Shown here piece after piece: positions 8,301 to 15,684 of a stretch of 43,374 nucleotides of DNA. The stretch's first letter is position 1; every line of letters starts with the position of its first letter. The DNA lies in assembly GCA_029975275.1 (NCBI GenBank), contig JARKPN010000045.1:1-43374 (forward strand), written 5' to 3'. The position numbers and the translations under genes are program-made. The stretch comes from Geobacteraceae bacterium (GTDB lineage: Bacteria > Desulfobacterota > Desulfuromonadia > Geobacterales > Geobacteraceae). The notes below the pieces were generated by a model. The model did not search any database, was not told where the DNA came from, and worked only from the letters and a program-made list of their open reading frames with translations.

Positions 8301-8903
8301 ATGAAGAGTCAAAGGGTGGTCTGCGGTGCGCTCCTTGCCGTTCTCCTCGGCATGGCGCCGGCCGCTGCCGACATCTACATGTATGAAGACAGCGAAGGGG
8401 TGCTCCATTTCTTCACCGATACCCCGACCGACCGCCGCAAGGTGTTCACGCGCGACAACAAGAAGGACCGGAAGGCGCGTACCGCCTTCCGGCTTTCCGG
8501 CAACGCCCGGGACCCGAAGGAGTTCGAGCCGATCATCGACTCGTATGCCGCGGAGTACGGGGTGGACAAGTCGCTGGTCAAGGCGATGATCCTGGTTGAA
8601 TCGGGGTACGATCCCAACGCTGTCTCCCCGAAGGGGGCCGTCGGCCTGATGCAGCTCATGCCAGGGACCGCCCAGGGGCTCAGGGTCGCCAACTCGTTCG
8701 ATCCCGCCGAGAATATCCGTGGCGGGGTCCGTTATCTCCGATTCCTGCTGGACACCTTCAAGGGGAACGTCCGGCTTGCGCTGGCCGCGTACAACGCGGG
8801 TCTCTCCACGGTGACCAGGTACGGCGGCATCCCTCCCTACGAGGAAACCCGCAACTATGTCGCCAAGGTCATGGATTACCGGAGGTACTATGGCAGCGAC
8901 TGA
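8301..8903 (+). CDS. Lytic transglycosylase (SLT family) with N-terminal DUF4124-like segment
   Basis: A 200-residue secreted murein hydrolase. A signal peptide ends near residue 23 (APAAA), followed by a short DUF4124-like segment (DIYMYEDSEGVLHFFTDTP). The SLT catalytic domain covers about residues 75-195. The catalytic Glu100 lies in VESGYDPNAVSPKGA; GLMQLMPGTA and AAYNAG are the other family blocks. SLT enzymes cleave peptidoglycan glycan strands, leaving 1,6-anhydromuramic acid. ATG 8301 is preceded by GGAGAGG at 8284-8290. Its position between two iron-uptake clusters and behind a Crp-type palindrome suggests co-regulation with them, but a general wall-remodelling role is equally plausible. 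Confidence 0.92.
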   Translation: MKSQRVVCGALLAVLLGMAPAAADIYMYEDSEGVLHFFTDTPTDRRKVFTRDNKKDRKARTAFRLSGNARDPKEFEPIIDSYAAEYGVDKSLVKAMILVESGYDPNAVSPKGAVGLMQLMPGTAQGLRVANSFDPAENIRGGVRYLRFLLDTFKGNVRLALAAYNAGLSTVTRYGGIPPYEETRNYVAKVMDYRRYYGSD

Positions 8904-8956
8904 GAATTGTTTTATGCTGCCCGGCCATGTTTTGCAGACGCATATTCGTTCAATCG

Positions 8957-8999
8957 GTGACCCAGGTCACGGAACATCGAAAGCGTTTTGTGCGATATT
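8957..8999 (+). promoter_or_regulatory. Crp-type operator and -10 element of the fbpABC promoter
   Basis: The palindrome GTGACCCAGGTCAC (8957-8970, perfect 6-bp arms) is followed after 23 bp by GATATT (8994-8999), a 4/6 match to the -10 consensus. A start near 9006 places the operator centre at about -42, the class II position of Crp-family activators. No good -35 hexamer is seen, as expected for an activator-dependent promoter. The same layout recurs upstream of the Crp/Fnr gene at 13523. Confidence 0.68.
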
Positions 9000-9044
9000 C
9001 AATCCGTTAAATATTCACTTTTTCTATGTCCATGGGAGAAGATG

Positions 9045-10040
9045 ATGCTTAAAAAAATAGGTTTGTTTGCCGTTACCGTGGCGTGCCTTGCGGCCGGGAC
9101 CGTTCAGGCCGCTGAATTGACTCTCTATTGCGGCAGGGGAGAGCCCTTTGTCCAGCCCATCATCGACCAGTTCCAGCGCGAAACGGGAATCAAGGTCAAT
9201 GTCCGTTACGGAGGAACGGCGCAACTGGCGGTGCTGGTCCAGGAAGAAGGCCGGCGGTCGCCTGCCGACCTGTTCTGGGGACAGGATTCAGGGGCCATGG
9301 GGGCCTTGGCCAATGCCGGTTTGCTGCGGAAACTGCCTGCGGATGTCTACAAAGGACTTCCTTCCATCTATGTCAGCAGGACGGGACAATGGGTGGCGAC
9401 CAGCGGCCGGGCCCGGGTCATCGCTTACTCCAGTGAGCGGGTCAACAGCGCCGAATTGCCCAAAACGGTTTTCGATCTGACCCGGGAACGTTATCGTGGC
9501 CGTCTGGCCATTCCCCCGAGCAACGGCAGTTTCCAGTCCTTTGTCACTGCCATGAGGGTTCTCCATGGAGATGCCAGAACCTTGGAATGGCTCAAGGCCA
9601 TCAAAGCGAATAATCCGAAGATTTTTACCAACAACGTGGCCGCCCTCACCGCCATTGCCGATGGTGAGGCCGATTTTGCCCTGATCAACAGTTACTACCT
9701 GCCGCGCGCCAAGATGCGGGACCAGAATTTTCCAGCCGGCCAGGCCTTTTTTGCCAACGGCGACGCGGGTAATCTGGTGAACGTCGCCGGTGTCGCCGTT
9801 CTCAAGTCAAGCTCCAAACAGGATGCTGCCCTGCGACTGGTGCGGTACCTGCTGTCTCCGGCGGCGCAACAGTATTTCACCTCGGTTGTCGGGGAGTATT
9901 CCGTTTCGCGGAAGGTTATCAGCAATCCGATTCTCACCGACATGAGCATGGTCCAGAAAGCCGCTCCCAAAATCGATCTCGACAAGCTCGGCGACCTGAA
10001 CGGCACACTCAAATTATTGCGGGAATCGGGGCTGCTGTAA
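9045..10040 (+). CDS. fbpA: Ferric iron ABC transporter, periplasmic binding protein
   Basis: This 331-residue periplasmic protein has a signal peptide ending near residue 22 (GTVQA/A) and a mature protein beginning ELTLYCGRGE, typical of the FbpA/FutA/IdiA class. The adjacent tyrosines in NSYYLPRA (Tyr217, Tyr218) match the iron-binding tyrosine pair of FbpA-like proteins. Two consecutive ATGs (9042, 9045) exist; 9045 is chosen because it lies 7 bp from the GGAG at 9034-9037. The permease gene follows after 9 bp and the ATPase gene overlaps that, giving a complete importer. The upstream operator suggests control by the Crp/Fnr regulator encoded 4 kb downstream. Confidence 0.92.
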   Translation: MLKKIGLFAVTVACLAAGTVQAAELTLYCGRGEPFVQPIIDQFQRETGIKVNVRYGGTAQLAVLVQEEGRRSPADLFWGQDSGAMGALANAGLLRKLPADVYKGLPSIYVSRTGQWVATSGRARVIAYSSERVNSAELPKTVFDLTRERYRGRLAIPPSNGSFQSFVTAMRVLHGDARTLEWLKAIKANNPKIFTNNVAALTAIADGEADFALINSYYLPRAKMRDQNFPAGQAFFANGDAGNLVNVAGVAVLKSSSKQDAALRLVRYLLSPAAQQYFTSVVGEYSVSRKVISNPILTDMSMVQKAAPKIDLDKLGDLNGTLKLLRESGLL

Positions 10041-10049
10041 TTGCCTTTG

Positions 10050-11630
10050 ATGTCCCTTTCCCTGCCCCGCGCTTCCAGGCGCCCGCCCTTGCTGCTGCTG
10101 GTTCCAGCGGTACTGGTGCTTCTGGCGATGCTCGTCCCCCTGGCTTACCTGGCCGTGCGGGGAATGCAGGCGGAATACCAGGAGGTTGTGGAGTTAATCT
10201 GGCGACCGCGGAACCTGGAGCTGCTGATCAATACCCTTGCCCTTACGGGAGGAGTTCTGGCCCTTGGCAGCCTGCTGGCCTGGCCGCTGGCCTGGCTGGT
10301 GACCCGCACCACGCTCCCCGGCCGCTCCCTGGTTACCGCCCTGGCCATGGTGCCCCTGGCGATTCCCGGTTACGTCATGGCCTATGCCCTTCTGGGCATC
10401 GGCGGTCACTACGGGGTACTGGCCCGGGTCTTTTCGCTCCAGATCGCCAATATCCAGGGCTACTGGGGGGCGGTGCTGGCCCTGTCGCTCTATACGTATC
10501 CCTACCTCTTTCTCAACCTGCGTTCAGCCTTCCTCGGCCTGGACGGCAGTCTGGAGGAAAGCGCCCAGAGCCTGGGCTACAACCGTTTCGAGATCCTGCG
10601 GAAAATTGTCTTCCCCCATCTGCTGCCGGCAATCCTGGCGGGCTACCTGGTGGTCGGACTTTACGTCCTGGGCGATTTCGGTGTGATTGCCCTGATGCGC
10701 TTCGATGTTTTCAGCTCGGCCATTTACAATCAGTATGCAGGGGCCTATGATCGCATCTACGCTGCCTGGTTATCGCTGATGCTGCTGGCCCTGGCTCTTT
10801 CCTTCGTCCTTATGGAAGGTTTCCTGCTGCGCCGCCGCAAGCGGCTGGCAAGTGTCGGCAGCGGCTCACTGAGGCCCCCGTCCCTGTTCAGGCTGAAGAA
10901 GACCCTGCCCCTGGCGTTCCTGTTTCTGGCCCTGGTCTTTGGCGCCTCGATCGGGCTGCCGCTGGCCATGCTCGGCTACTGGCTTTTCATTGAACCGCCG
11001 GCCCTGACAGTTTTCCTGCAGGTCCCCTGGACCTTCCTGCGCTCCGCTTCGGCGGCCCTGCCCGCGGCGGTTCTGGCGGTCCTGTTCGCATTTCCCCTCT
11101 GCTACCTGGCTGTTCGTTATCCTTCCAGGCTGAGCAACCTTTGTGAACGCTCGGCTTATATCGGTTACGCCCTGCCGCCTTTAACCCTGGCTTTGGCCCT
11201 GGTATTCTTTGCCATGCAGACGGCCTTTTTTCTTTATCAATCCCTGCTGCTGCTGATCATTGCCTGGACAATCGCCACCCTGGTGCTCGCCATGGGGCCG
11301 ATCCGCAGCGCCCTGCTGCAAATGCGGCCCAATCTGGAGGAAGCCGCGTACGCTCTCGGCTACAGCCCTTCGGCAACTTTTTTCCACGTGCTGTTTCCCC
11401 GGCTGCGGCGGGGCATGGTTGCCGGCATGGTTCTGGTCTTTCTTTTCTGCATGAAAGAATTGCCGATAACTTTGCTGCTTTCCCCGACCGGATTCAACAC
11501 ACTGGCCGTTGCCGTCTTTACCCGTACCGTTGAAAGCATGATGGCCGAGGCCGCTCCCTTTGCCGCGGCGATCATTCTGTTTTCAGGCATTTCCGTGGCC
11601 ATGCTGTTGCACCGGGAGACCAGGCGATGA
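10050..11630 (+). CDS. fbpB: Ferric iron ABC transporter, fused permease
   Basis: A 526-residue inner-membrane protein with about twelve hydrophobic segments: two binding-protein-dependent permease domains fused in tandem, as in FbpB/SfuB. Each half carries an EAA loop for ATPase docking: one near EESAQSLGYNRFEILRKIVF and a second near EEAAYALGYSPSATFFHVLF. ATG 10050 is preferred over the in-frame TTG at 10041, which directly abuts the fbpA stop; neither has a strong ribosome site, so coupling to fbpA translation is likely. The stop overlaps the ATPase start (ATGA, 11627-11630). Confidence 0.92.
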   Translation: MSLSLPRASRRPPLLLLVPAVLVLLAMLVPLAYLAVRGMQAEYQEVVELIWRPRNLELLINTLALTGGVLALGSLLAWPLAWLVTRTTLPGRSLVTALAMVPLAIPGYVMAYALLGIGGHYGVLARVFSLQIANIQGYWGAVLALSLYTYPYLFLNLRSAFLGLDGSLEESAQSLGYNRFEILRKIVFPHLLPAILAGYLVVGLYVLGDFGVIALMRFDVFSSAIYNQYAGAYDRIYAAWLSLMLLALALSFVLMEGFLLRRRKRLASVGSGSLRPPSLFRLKKTLPLAFLFLALVFGASIGLPLAMLGYWLFIEPPALTVFLQVPWTFLRSASAALPAAVLAVLFAFPLCYLAVRYPSRLSNLCERSAYIGYALPPLTLALALVFFAMQTAFFLYQSLLLLIIAWTIATLVLAMGPIRSALLQMRPNLEEAAYALGYSPSATFFHVLFPRLRRGMVAGMVLVFLFCMKELPITLLLSPTGFNTLAVAVFTRTVESMMAEAAPFAAAIILFSGISVAMLLHRETRR

Positions 11631-12703
11631 AAACTATGCAGGAACCGACAATAGAGGAGCACCCGATGGGCACAGCAGCGGAGCGCTCAGCTCCGGAACA
11701 GATCCGGGTCGCGGGTCTGAGAAAAAGCTTTGCCGGCGCCGGCCCGGTGGTGGATGGTTTGTCTTTTTCCCTGGGTCAGGGGGAGATCCTGGCGCTGCTC
11801 GGCCCCAGCGGCTGCGGAAAAACCACCATTCTGAGGATGATTGCCGGTTTTGAGGCGCCGGATTGCGGGCGGATTTTCCTGCATGGCCTGGATGTGACCG
11901 GGCTGCCGCCCCAGCAGCGGAAAATCGGGATCGTCTTTCAGGATTACGCACTGTTTCCCCACATGACGGTGCTCGAAAACATCGCTTTCGGCATGCGGGC
12001 CGTACCGCGTGGAGAACGACCCGCCAAAGCGGTGCGCTGGATCAGATTACTGGAACTGGAAAACCTTGAGCAGCGCTATCCCCATGAACTCTCGGGCGGG
12101 CAGCAGCAACGGGTCGCGCTGGCCAGGACACTGGCCGCCGAGCCTGATCTGGTCCTGCTCGATGAACCCTTCTCCAATCTCGATGCCGCCTTGAGGAACA
12201 GTACCCGCAAAGAAATGCGGCGGTTGTTCAAAGAGCGTGGTGTTACCGCCATCCTGGTGACCCACGACCAGGCCGAGGCCCTGTCCTTTGCCGATCGGGT
12301 CGGGATGATGTCGACCGGGCGGTTGCAGCAACTTGATACCCCGGAAAAGATCTACCAGCATCCGGAAAATGTCTTTGTCGCCGAATTTCTGGGTCATACC
12401 AACCTGCTGGAGGTTGAGTTGAACGGCTGTCAGGCACTGTCCCCCCTCGGTCCGCTGACCACGTTGACGAGCGGTCAGGGCCGCTGCTGGGTGTCGCTGC
12501 GTCCCGAACATCTGGATCTGGTTTCCGACCCCGCCGGGGAAGGACAGGTCGTCAGCAGGGAATTTCGCGGCCATGACTGTTTTTATCATGTCAACTACCG
12601 GGGCCGGGAATACAAGGTGCTCGCGGCCTTTGACTGCCGGCTCGCGCTGGGAGAAAAAGTCAGCCTGCGGGTTGTCCGGCCCGGGGTGGTCCTGCGGGGC
12701 TGA
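11627..12703 (+). CDS. fbpC: Ferric iron ABC transporter, ATPase
   Basis: A 358-residue ABC ATPase with all nucleotide-binding motifs: Walker A GPSGCGKTT (59-67), Q-loop Gln105 in VFQDYALFPH, signature LSGGQ (155-159), Walker B with Glu180 in LVLLDEPFSNLD, and H-loop His213 in VTHDQ. A TOBE-like regulatory domain occupies the last 110 residues. The start overlaps the permease stop; the first 25 residues are not conserved-looking, and ATG 11666 (GAGGAGC upstream) is a possible alternative start. It energises iron import through the fused permease. Confidence 0.93.
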   Translation: MKTMQEPTIEEHPMGTAAERSAPEQIRVAGLRKSFAGAGPVVDGLSFSLGQGEILALLGPSGCGKTTILRMIAGFEAPDCGRIFLHGLDVTGLPPQQRKIGIVFQDYALFPHMTVLENIAFGMRAVPRGERPAKAVRWIRLLELENLEQRYPHELSGGQQQRVALARTLAAEPDLVLLDEPFSNLDAALRNSTRKEMRRLFKERGVTAILVTHDQAEALSFADRVGMMSTGRLQQLDTPEKIYQHPENVFVAEFLGHTNLLEVELNGCQALSPLGPLTTLTSGQGRCWVSLRPEHLDLVSDPAGEGQVVSREFRGHDCFYHVNYRGREYKVLAAFDCRLALGEKVSLRVVRPGVVLRG

Positions 12704-12992
12704 TTTCCTGGAATCAGCTTTCGGTCCAGCTTGCCAGGCCACGCCTCCCAGCGCGCTTTTGGCTGCCAGGCGTCTTCATGTGTCCGGGAAAATAAGTAGA
12801 GCTTTCTGGCAGGACATGACCCCATCCAGGAGGTTTTGCAGATGTTTTTCGCAAGCACAGATCGTTTCCCTCCTCAAACCCTCCTCCCCCTGTCGACCTG
12901 CTGGCATTCGATCTGGACGGCAACAGCCGGATGATGCATGCCCCGGCAGAGGGGCGTAATCATGACCAGATTGTTGTTTCAGCGCATTCATA
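12704..12992. other. Intergenic stretch with no recognisable gene
   Basis: Between fbpC and the hlyD remnant no frame resembles a known protein, and the short open frames have no plausible ribosome site. The direct repeat of GCCAGGC (12733 and 12767 area) is the only structure seen. It may be more debris of the region that held the hlyD-like gene. Confidence 0.4.
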
Positions 12993-13253
12993 ATTGAGTT
13001 CCAGAAATACGGCATCATCGACGGGGAGCTTCTGCACGTATCGCAGGACAGCATCGAGGACGAGCGGCTGGGGCTGCTGTATGAGGCCCTGGTGCGGCCG
13101 GCGCAGACCAGCCTGCGGGTGGACGGACGGGAAACCGAGATCAAGACCGGAATGGGCGCCACCGCCGAGATCAAGGTCGGCAAACGGCGCATCATAGAGT
13201 TCTTTCTCTACCCTCTGGTCAAGTACCTGGACGAGGGGGTCAGCGTGCGGTAA
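12993..13253 (+). pseudogene. C-terminal remnant of a HlyD-family type I secretion membrane fusion protein
   Basis: A frame ending in TAA at 13251-13253 encodes about 86 residues that follow the HlyD/PrtE C-terminus block by block: EFQKYGIIDGELLHVSQD, then SLRVDGRETEIKTGM, then TAEIKVGKRRIIEFFLYPL and KYLDEGVSVR. No start codon or ribosome site is appropriately placed, and the N-terminal 75% of the protein (hairpin, membrane anchor) is absent. No ABC exporter or outer-membrane partner is nearby. It is therefore a truncated leftover of a type I secretion operon. Confidence 0.8.
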
Positions 13254-13290
13254 ACGGGTTGTCCCACCTGATCTGTTAAAAGTTTTTTCT

Positions 13291-13338
13291 TTGACAGCCG
13301 GATGATTTTAACGTTATAGATTTTGATAATCATATTCA
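13291..13338 (+). promoter_or_regulatory. Candidate sigma-70 promoter with Fur-like box
   Basis: TTGACA (13291-13296) is followed after 18 bp by TATAGA (13315-13320). TGATAATCATATTCA (13324-13338) lies over the expected start and matches the 7-1-7 Fur consensus TGATAATnATTATCA at 12 of 14 positions. A transcript from here would pass a 7-bp hairpin (13409-13429) and run toward the Crp/Fnr gene at 13718. Iron repression of that regulator, or of a small RNA, is inferred. Confidence 0.45.
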
Positions 13339-13522
13339 ACAAAATCCCGGCATCCTATTTGACCCTTCCGGAATCCAGCCATCCATGCCCGCCTTTCGCA
13401 GGAAGCGGCAAACCGCACTTCACGGTTTGTCATTGGTCCGTCATGGTGAGAAGAAGGCCGGTGTTTTTTTCGATATGTAACTGTTTGAAATTATTGTCGA
13501 GCTCATCAAAAAAACCTTTTTC

Positions 13523-13565
13523 GTGATCCTGGTCACAGACAGAACTCTCCGTCAGCTTCTATAAC
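13523..13565 (+). promoter_or_regulatory. Crp-type operator and -10 element upstream of the Crp/Fnr gene
   Basis: GTGATCCTGGTCAC (13523-13536) is followed after 23 bp by TATAAC (13560-13565), a 5/6 match to the -10 consensus. The operator-to-hexamer spacing equals that of the fbpA promoter. A start near 13572 would give a leader of about 145 nt and place the operator at about -42, pointing to positive autoregulation. Confidence 0.68.
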
Positions 13566-13717
13566 GAAAATGCTTTTCACTTTCAAAAATTGCATATCAC
13601 GGCCCCTTTTGCCTTGAAGAAGTGGATCAATGAAGAATCGTGGGCTTTTTGGGAGGACCCTTTGATCTTTTCCATCCGGCCCGGGCATGCTGTGACTTCT
13701 CTTTGAAAGGACTCGCG

Positions 13718-14524
13718 ATGGTCGACAATCCCTTCCTTCGTCATCGGCATCAGAAGGCAATGCTGAAGCGCCTGAGTCGCGCGCCGCTGATGGAAGGCAT
13801 CGAAAACGAAGTGATTGAAAAAATCGCGCAAAACGGCCGTCCGCGTACTCTGAAAGGGCGCCACGGGCGTGTGTGCCAGGAAGAATTGTCCGCGCGCCTG
13901 TTCTTTGTCCTTACGGGCGAGATGCGGATGTTCCGCCTCGCTCCGGACGGGCAGGAGCTGTTGGTCCAGCGTTTCGGGGCCGGAGAGTTTTTCTGCCTTG
14001 CGGCAGCCGTTTCCGGGCATCCGTGCCGCAGCTTCCTGGTGAATTTCGGGCTGACCGAACTGCTGGTCTGGAATCGGGAAGTGTTTTCTCAACAGATGCA
14101 GGAATGCCCCCGGCTGTACCACAACGTCCTGCACCAGATGGCCTTTCAGGTGGAAAAGGAACGGGACATGCGCACCCTGTGCCGCTGCTGCCGGGCGGAC
14201 ATCAAGGTTGCAGCCTATCTGCTGCATCGGATGAAAACCCATCCCGATCCATCCCGCCAGACCGACCTGATTGACCTTCGCTCCATCTCCCTGGCCGCCC
14301 AGGAACTGGGCATGGCACGGGAAACCCTGTCGCGGTGCCTCCGGCGCCTGGTAAGGCGTAGAGGCATCATGTATCGACGCGGCATGGTCCAGGTAACGGA
14401 CGTCACTTGCCTGGAATCCGTTCTGGAGGCACTCGACTGCAGTTGCGGGGATGAGCAACACATGGCCCATGACCCAGCTTCACAGTCGGAACTTGCCTCG
14501 ACTAATCAGCCTCATTGCGAATGA
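13718..14524 (+). CDS. Cysteine-rich Crp/Fnr-family transcriptional regulator
   Basis: A 268-residue protein with a cyclic-nucleotide-binding-like beta-roll (about residues 25-125), a dimerisation helix and a C-terminal helix-turn-helix (about 190-215). The recognition helix reads RETLSR (201-206); the Arg-Glu...Arg pattern matches Crp (RETVGR), which reads GTGA/TCAC half-sites, rather than Fnr. Twelve cysteines are present, including CRCC (155-158) and CSC (241-243), far more than usual. They do not form the standard Fnr N-terminal cluster, so the signal (metal, redox, heme or other) is open. ATG 13718 has GAAAGG 7 bp upstream. The stop overlaps the DAHP synthase start (ATGA). Likely targets are fbpABC and itself. 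Confidence 0.88.
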   Translation: MVDNPFLRHRHQKAMLKRLSRAPLMEGIENEVIEKIAQNGRPRTLKGRHGRVCQEELSARLFFVLTGEMRMFRLAPDGQELLVQRFGAGEFFCLAAAVSGHPCRSFLVNFGLTELLVWNREVFSQQMQECPRLYHNVLHQMAFQVEKERDMRTLCRCCRADIKVAAYLLHRMKTHPDPSRQTDLIDLRSISLAAQELGMARETLSRCLRRLVRRRGIMYRRGMVQVTDVTCLESVLEALDCSCGDEQHMAHDPASQSELASTNQPHCE

Positions 14525-15666
14525 ACCGTAACCCAGGCATCCGGGGCCTGACCCCGGTCATCGCTCCGGCCGACCTCAGGCAGGACTTCCCTCTCTCCGA
14601 GCCGGGGGCCGCATTCGTCGTCCGCGCCCGGGAGCAGGTCGCCGACATCCTGGGCGGCGCCGACGGGCGGCTGATGGCGGTGGTCGGCCCCTGCTCAATC
14701 CACGACCCCGGGGCGGCCCTCGACTATGCCGGACGTCTGGCCGGTCTGGCGCGGGAACTGGAGGACCGGCTGCTGCTGGTGATGCGGGTCTACTTCGAGA
14801 AGCCGCGTACCACCGTCGGCTGGAAGGGGCTGATCAACGACCCCGATCTCGACGGCACCCACCAGATCTCCAAGGGGCTCGGCATCGCCCGCGGCCTGCT
14901 CTGCGCCATCACCGACCTGGGCGTCCCTATCGCCTGCGAGATACTCAGCCCGCTCACCCCCAACTATCTGGCCGACCTGATCAGCTGGGGGGCGATCGGC
15001 GCCCGCACCACCGAGTCGCAGACCCACCGCGAGATGGCGAGCGGCCTCTCCTTCCCGGTCGGCTTCAAGAACGGCACCGACGGCAACCTGCAGATCGCCG
15101 TCGACGCCATCCGCGCCGCCCTCCACCCGCAGTGTTTCCTCGGCATCGACAACGAAGGGCGCTACACCAGCGTTCAGACCACCGGCAACGCCGATGTCCA
15201 CATCGTCCTGCGCGGCGGCAACGACCGTCCCAACTACTTTCCCGAGGACATCCGCAAGACCCGGGAGATGCTGGGCAAGGCTGGCCTCAATCAGGCGATC
15301 ATGGTCGACTGCAGCCACGGCAACTCCTGCAAGGACCACAACCGTCAGGAGGAGGTGCTGGCCAACGTCTGCGGGCAGATCGCCGACGGCAACCGCTCGA
15401 TCCGAGGGGTAATGATCGAGAGCTTCATCGAGCCCGGCAACCAGCCGATCCCCACGGACCTGTCGCGGCTCAAGTACGGCGTCTCGGTTACCGACCGGTG
15501 CGTGGACTGGGCCACCACCGAGCGGATGCTGCGCCACGCCCACCGGATGCTGGTTTGCCGCGGCGGCCGGCGGCCCGGTCCTGGACCATCACAGTGGGCG
15601 CAGGCGGTAAAGGCGGAAAGAGCGACGCCCGTGAAATTCGGCGTTGTTTCGGAAAGCAGATCGTGA
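14521..15666 (+). CDS. aroG: 3-deoxy-7-phosphoheptulonate synthase (class I DAHP synthase)
   Basis: This 381-residue enzyme condenses phosphoenolpyruvate and erythrose 4-phosphate, the first step of the shikimate pathway. Class I AroFGH motifs are clear: VGPCSIHD (about 58-65), RVYFEKPRTTVGWKG, GARTTESQTHR, GFKNGTDG and CSHGNSCKDHNRQ. ATG 14521 overlaps the regulator stop and has no good ribosome site, so expression probably depends on translational coupling. After about residue 345 the tail departs from the family's usual short Ala/Arg-rich end and continues for some 35 residues rich in Arg, Gly and Pro; a late frameshift or a read into non-homologous sequence is possible. The catalytic core is intact. 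Confidence 0.92.
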   Translation: MNRNPGIRGLTPVIAPADLRQDFPLSEPGAAFVVRAREQVADILGGADGRLMAVVGPCSIHDPGAALDYAGRLAGLARELEDRLLLVMRVYFEKPRTTVGWKGLINDPDLDGTHQISKGLGIARGLLCAITDLGVPIACEILSPLTPNYLADLISWGAIGARTTESQTHREMASGLSFPVGFKNGTDGNLQIAVDAIRAALHPQCFLGIDNEGRYTSVQTTGNADVHIVLRGGNDRPNYFPEDIRKTREMLGKAGLNQAIMVDCSHGNSCKDHNRQEEVLANVCGQIADGNRSIRGVMIESFIEPGNQPIPTDLSRLKYGVSVTDRCVDWATTERMLRHAHRMLVCRGGRRPGPGPSQWAQAVKAERATPVKFGVVSESRS

Positions 15667-15684
15667 CATGGTCCCGGGCTTGCC

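Noticed and set aside
13323..13526. 67-codon plus-strand ORF between the Fur-like site and the Crp-type operator
   Set aside because: No ribosome site, no recognisable sequence, and it overlaps regulatory DNA.
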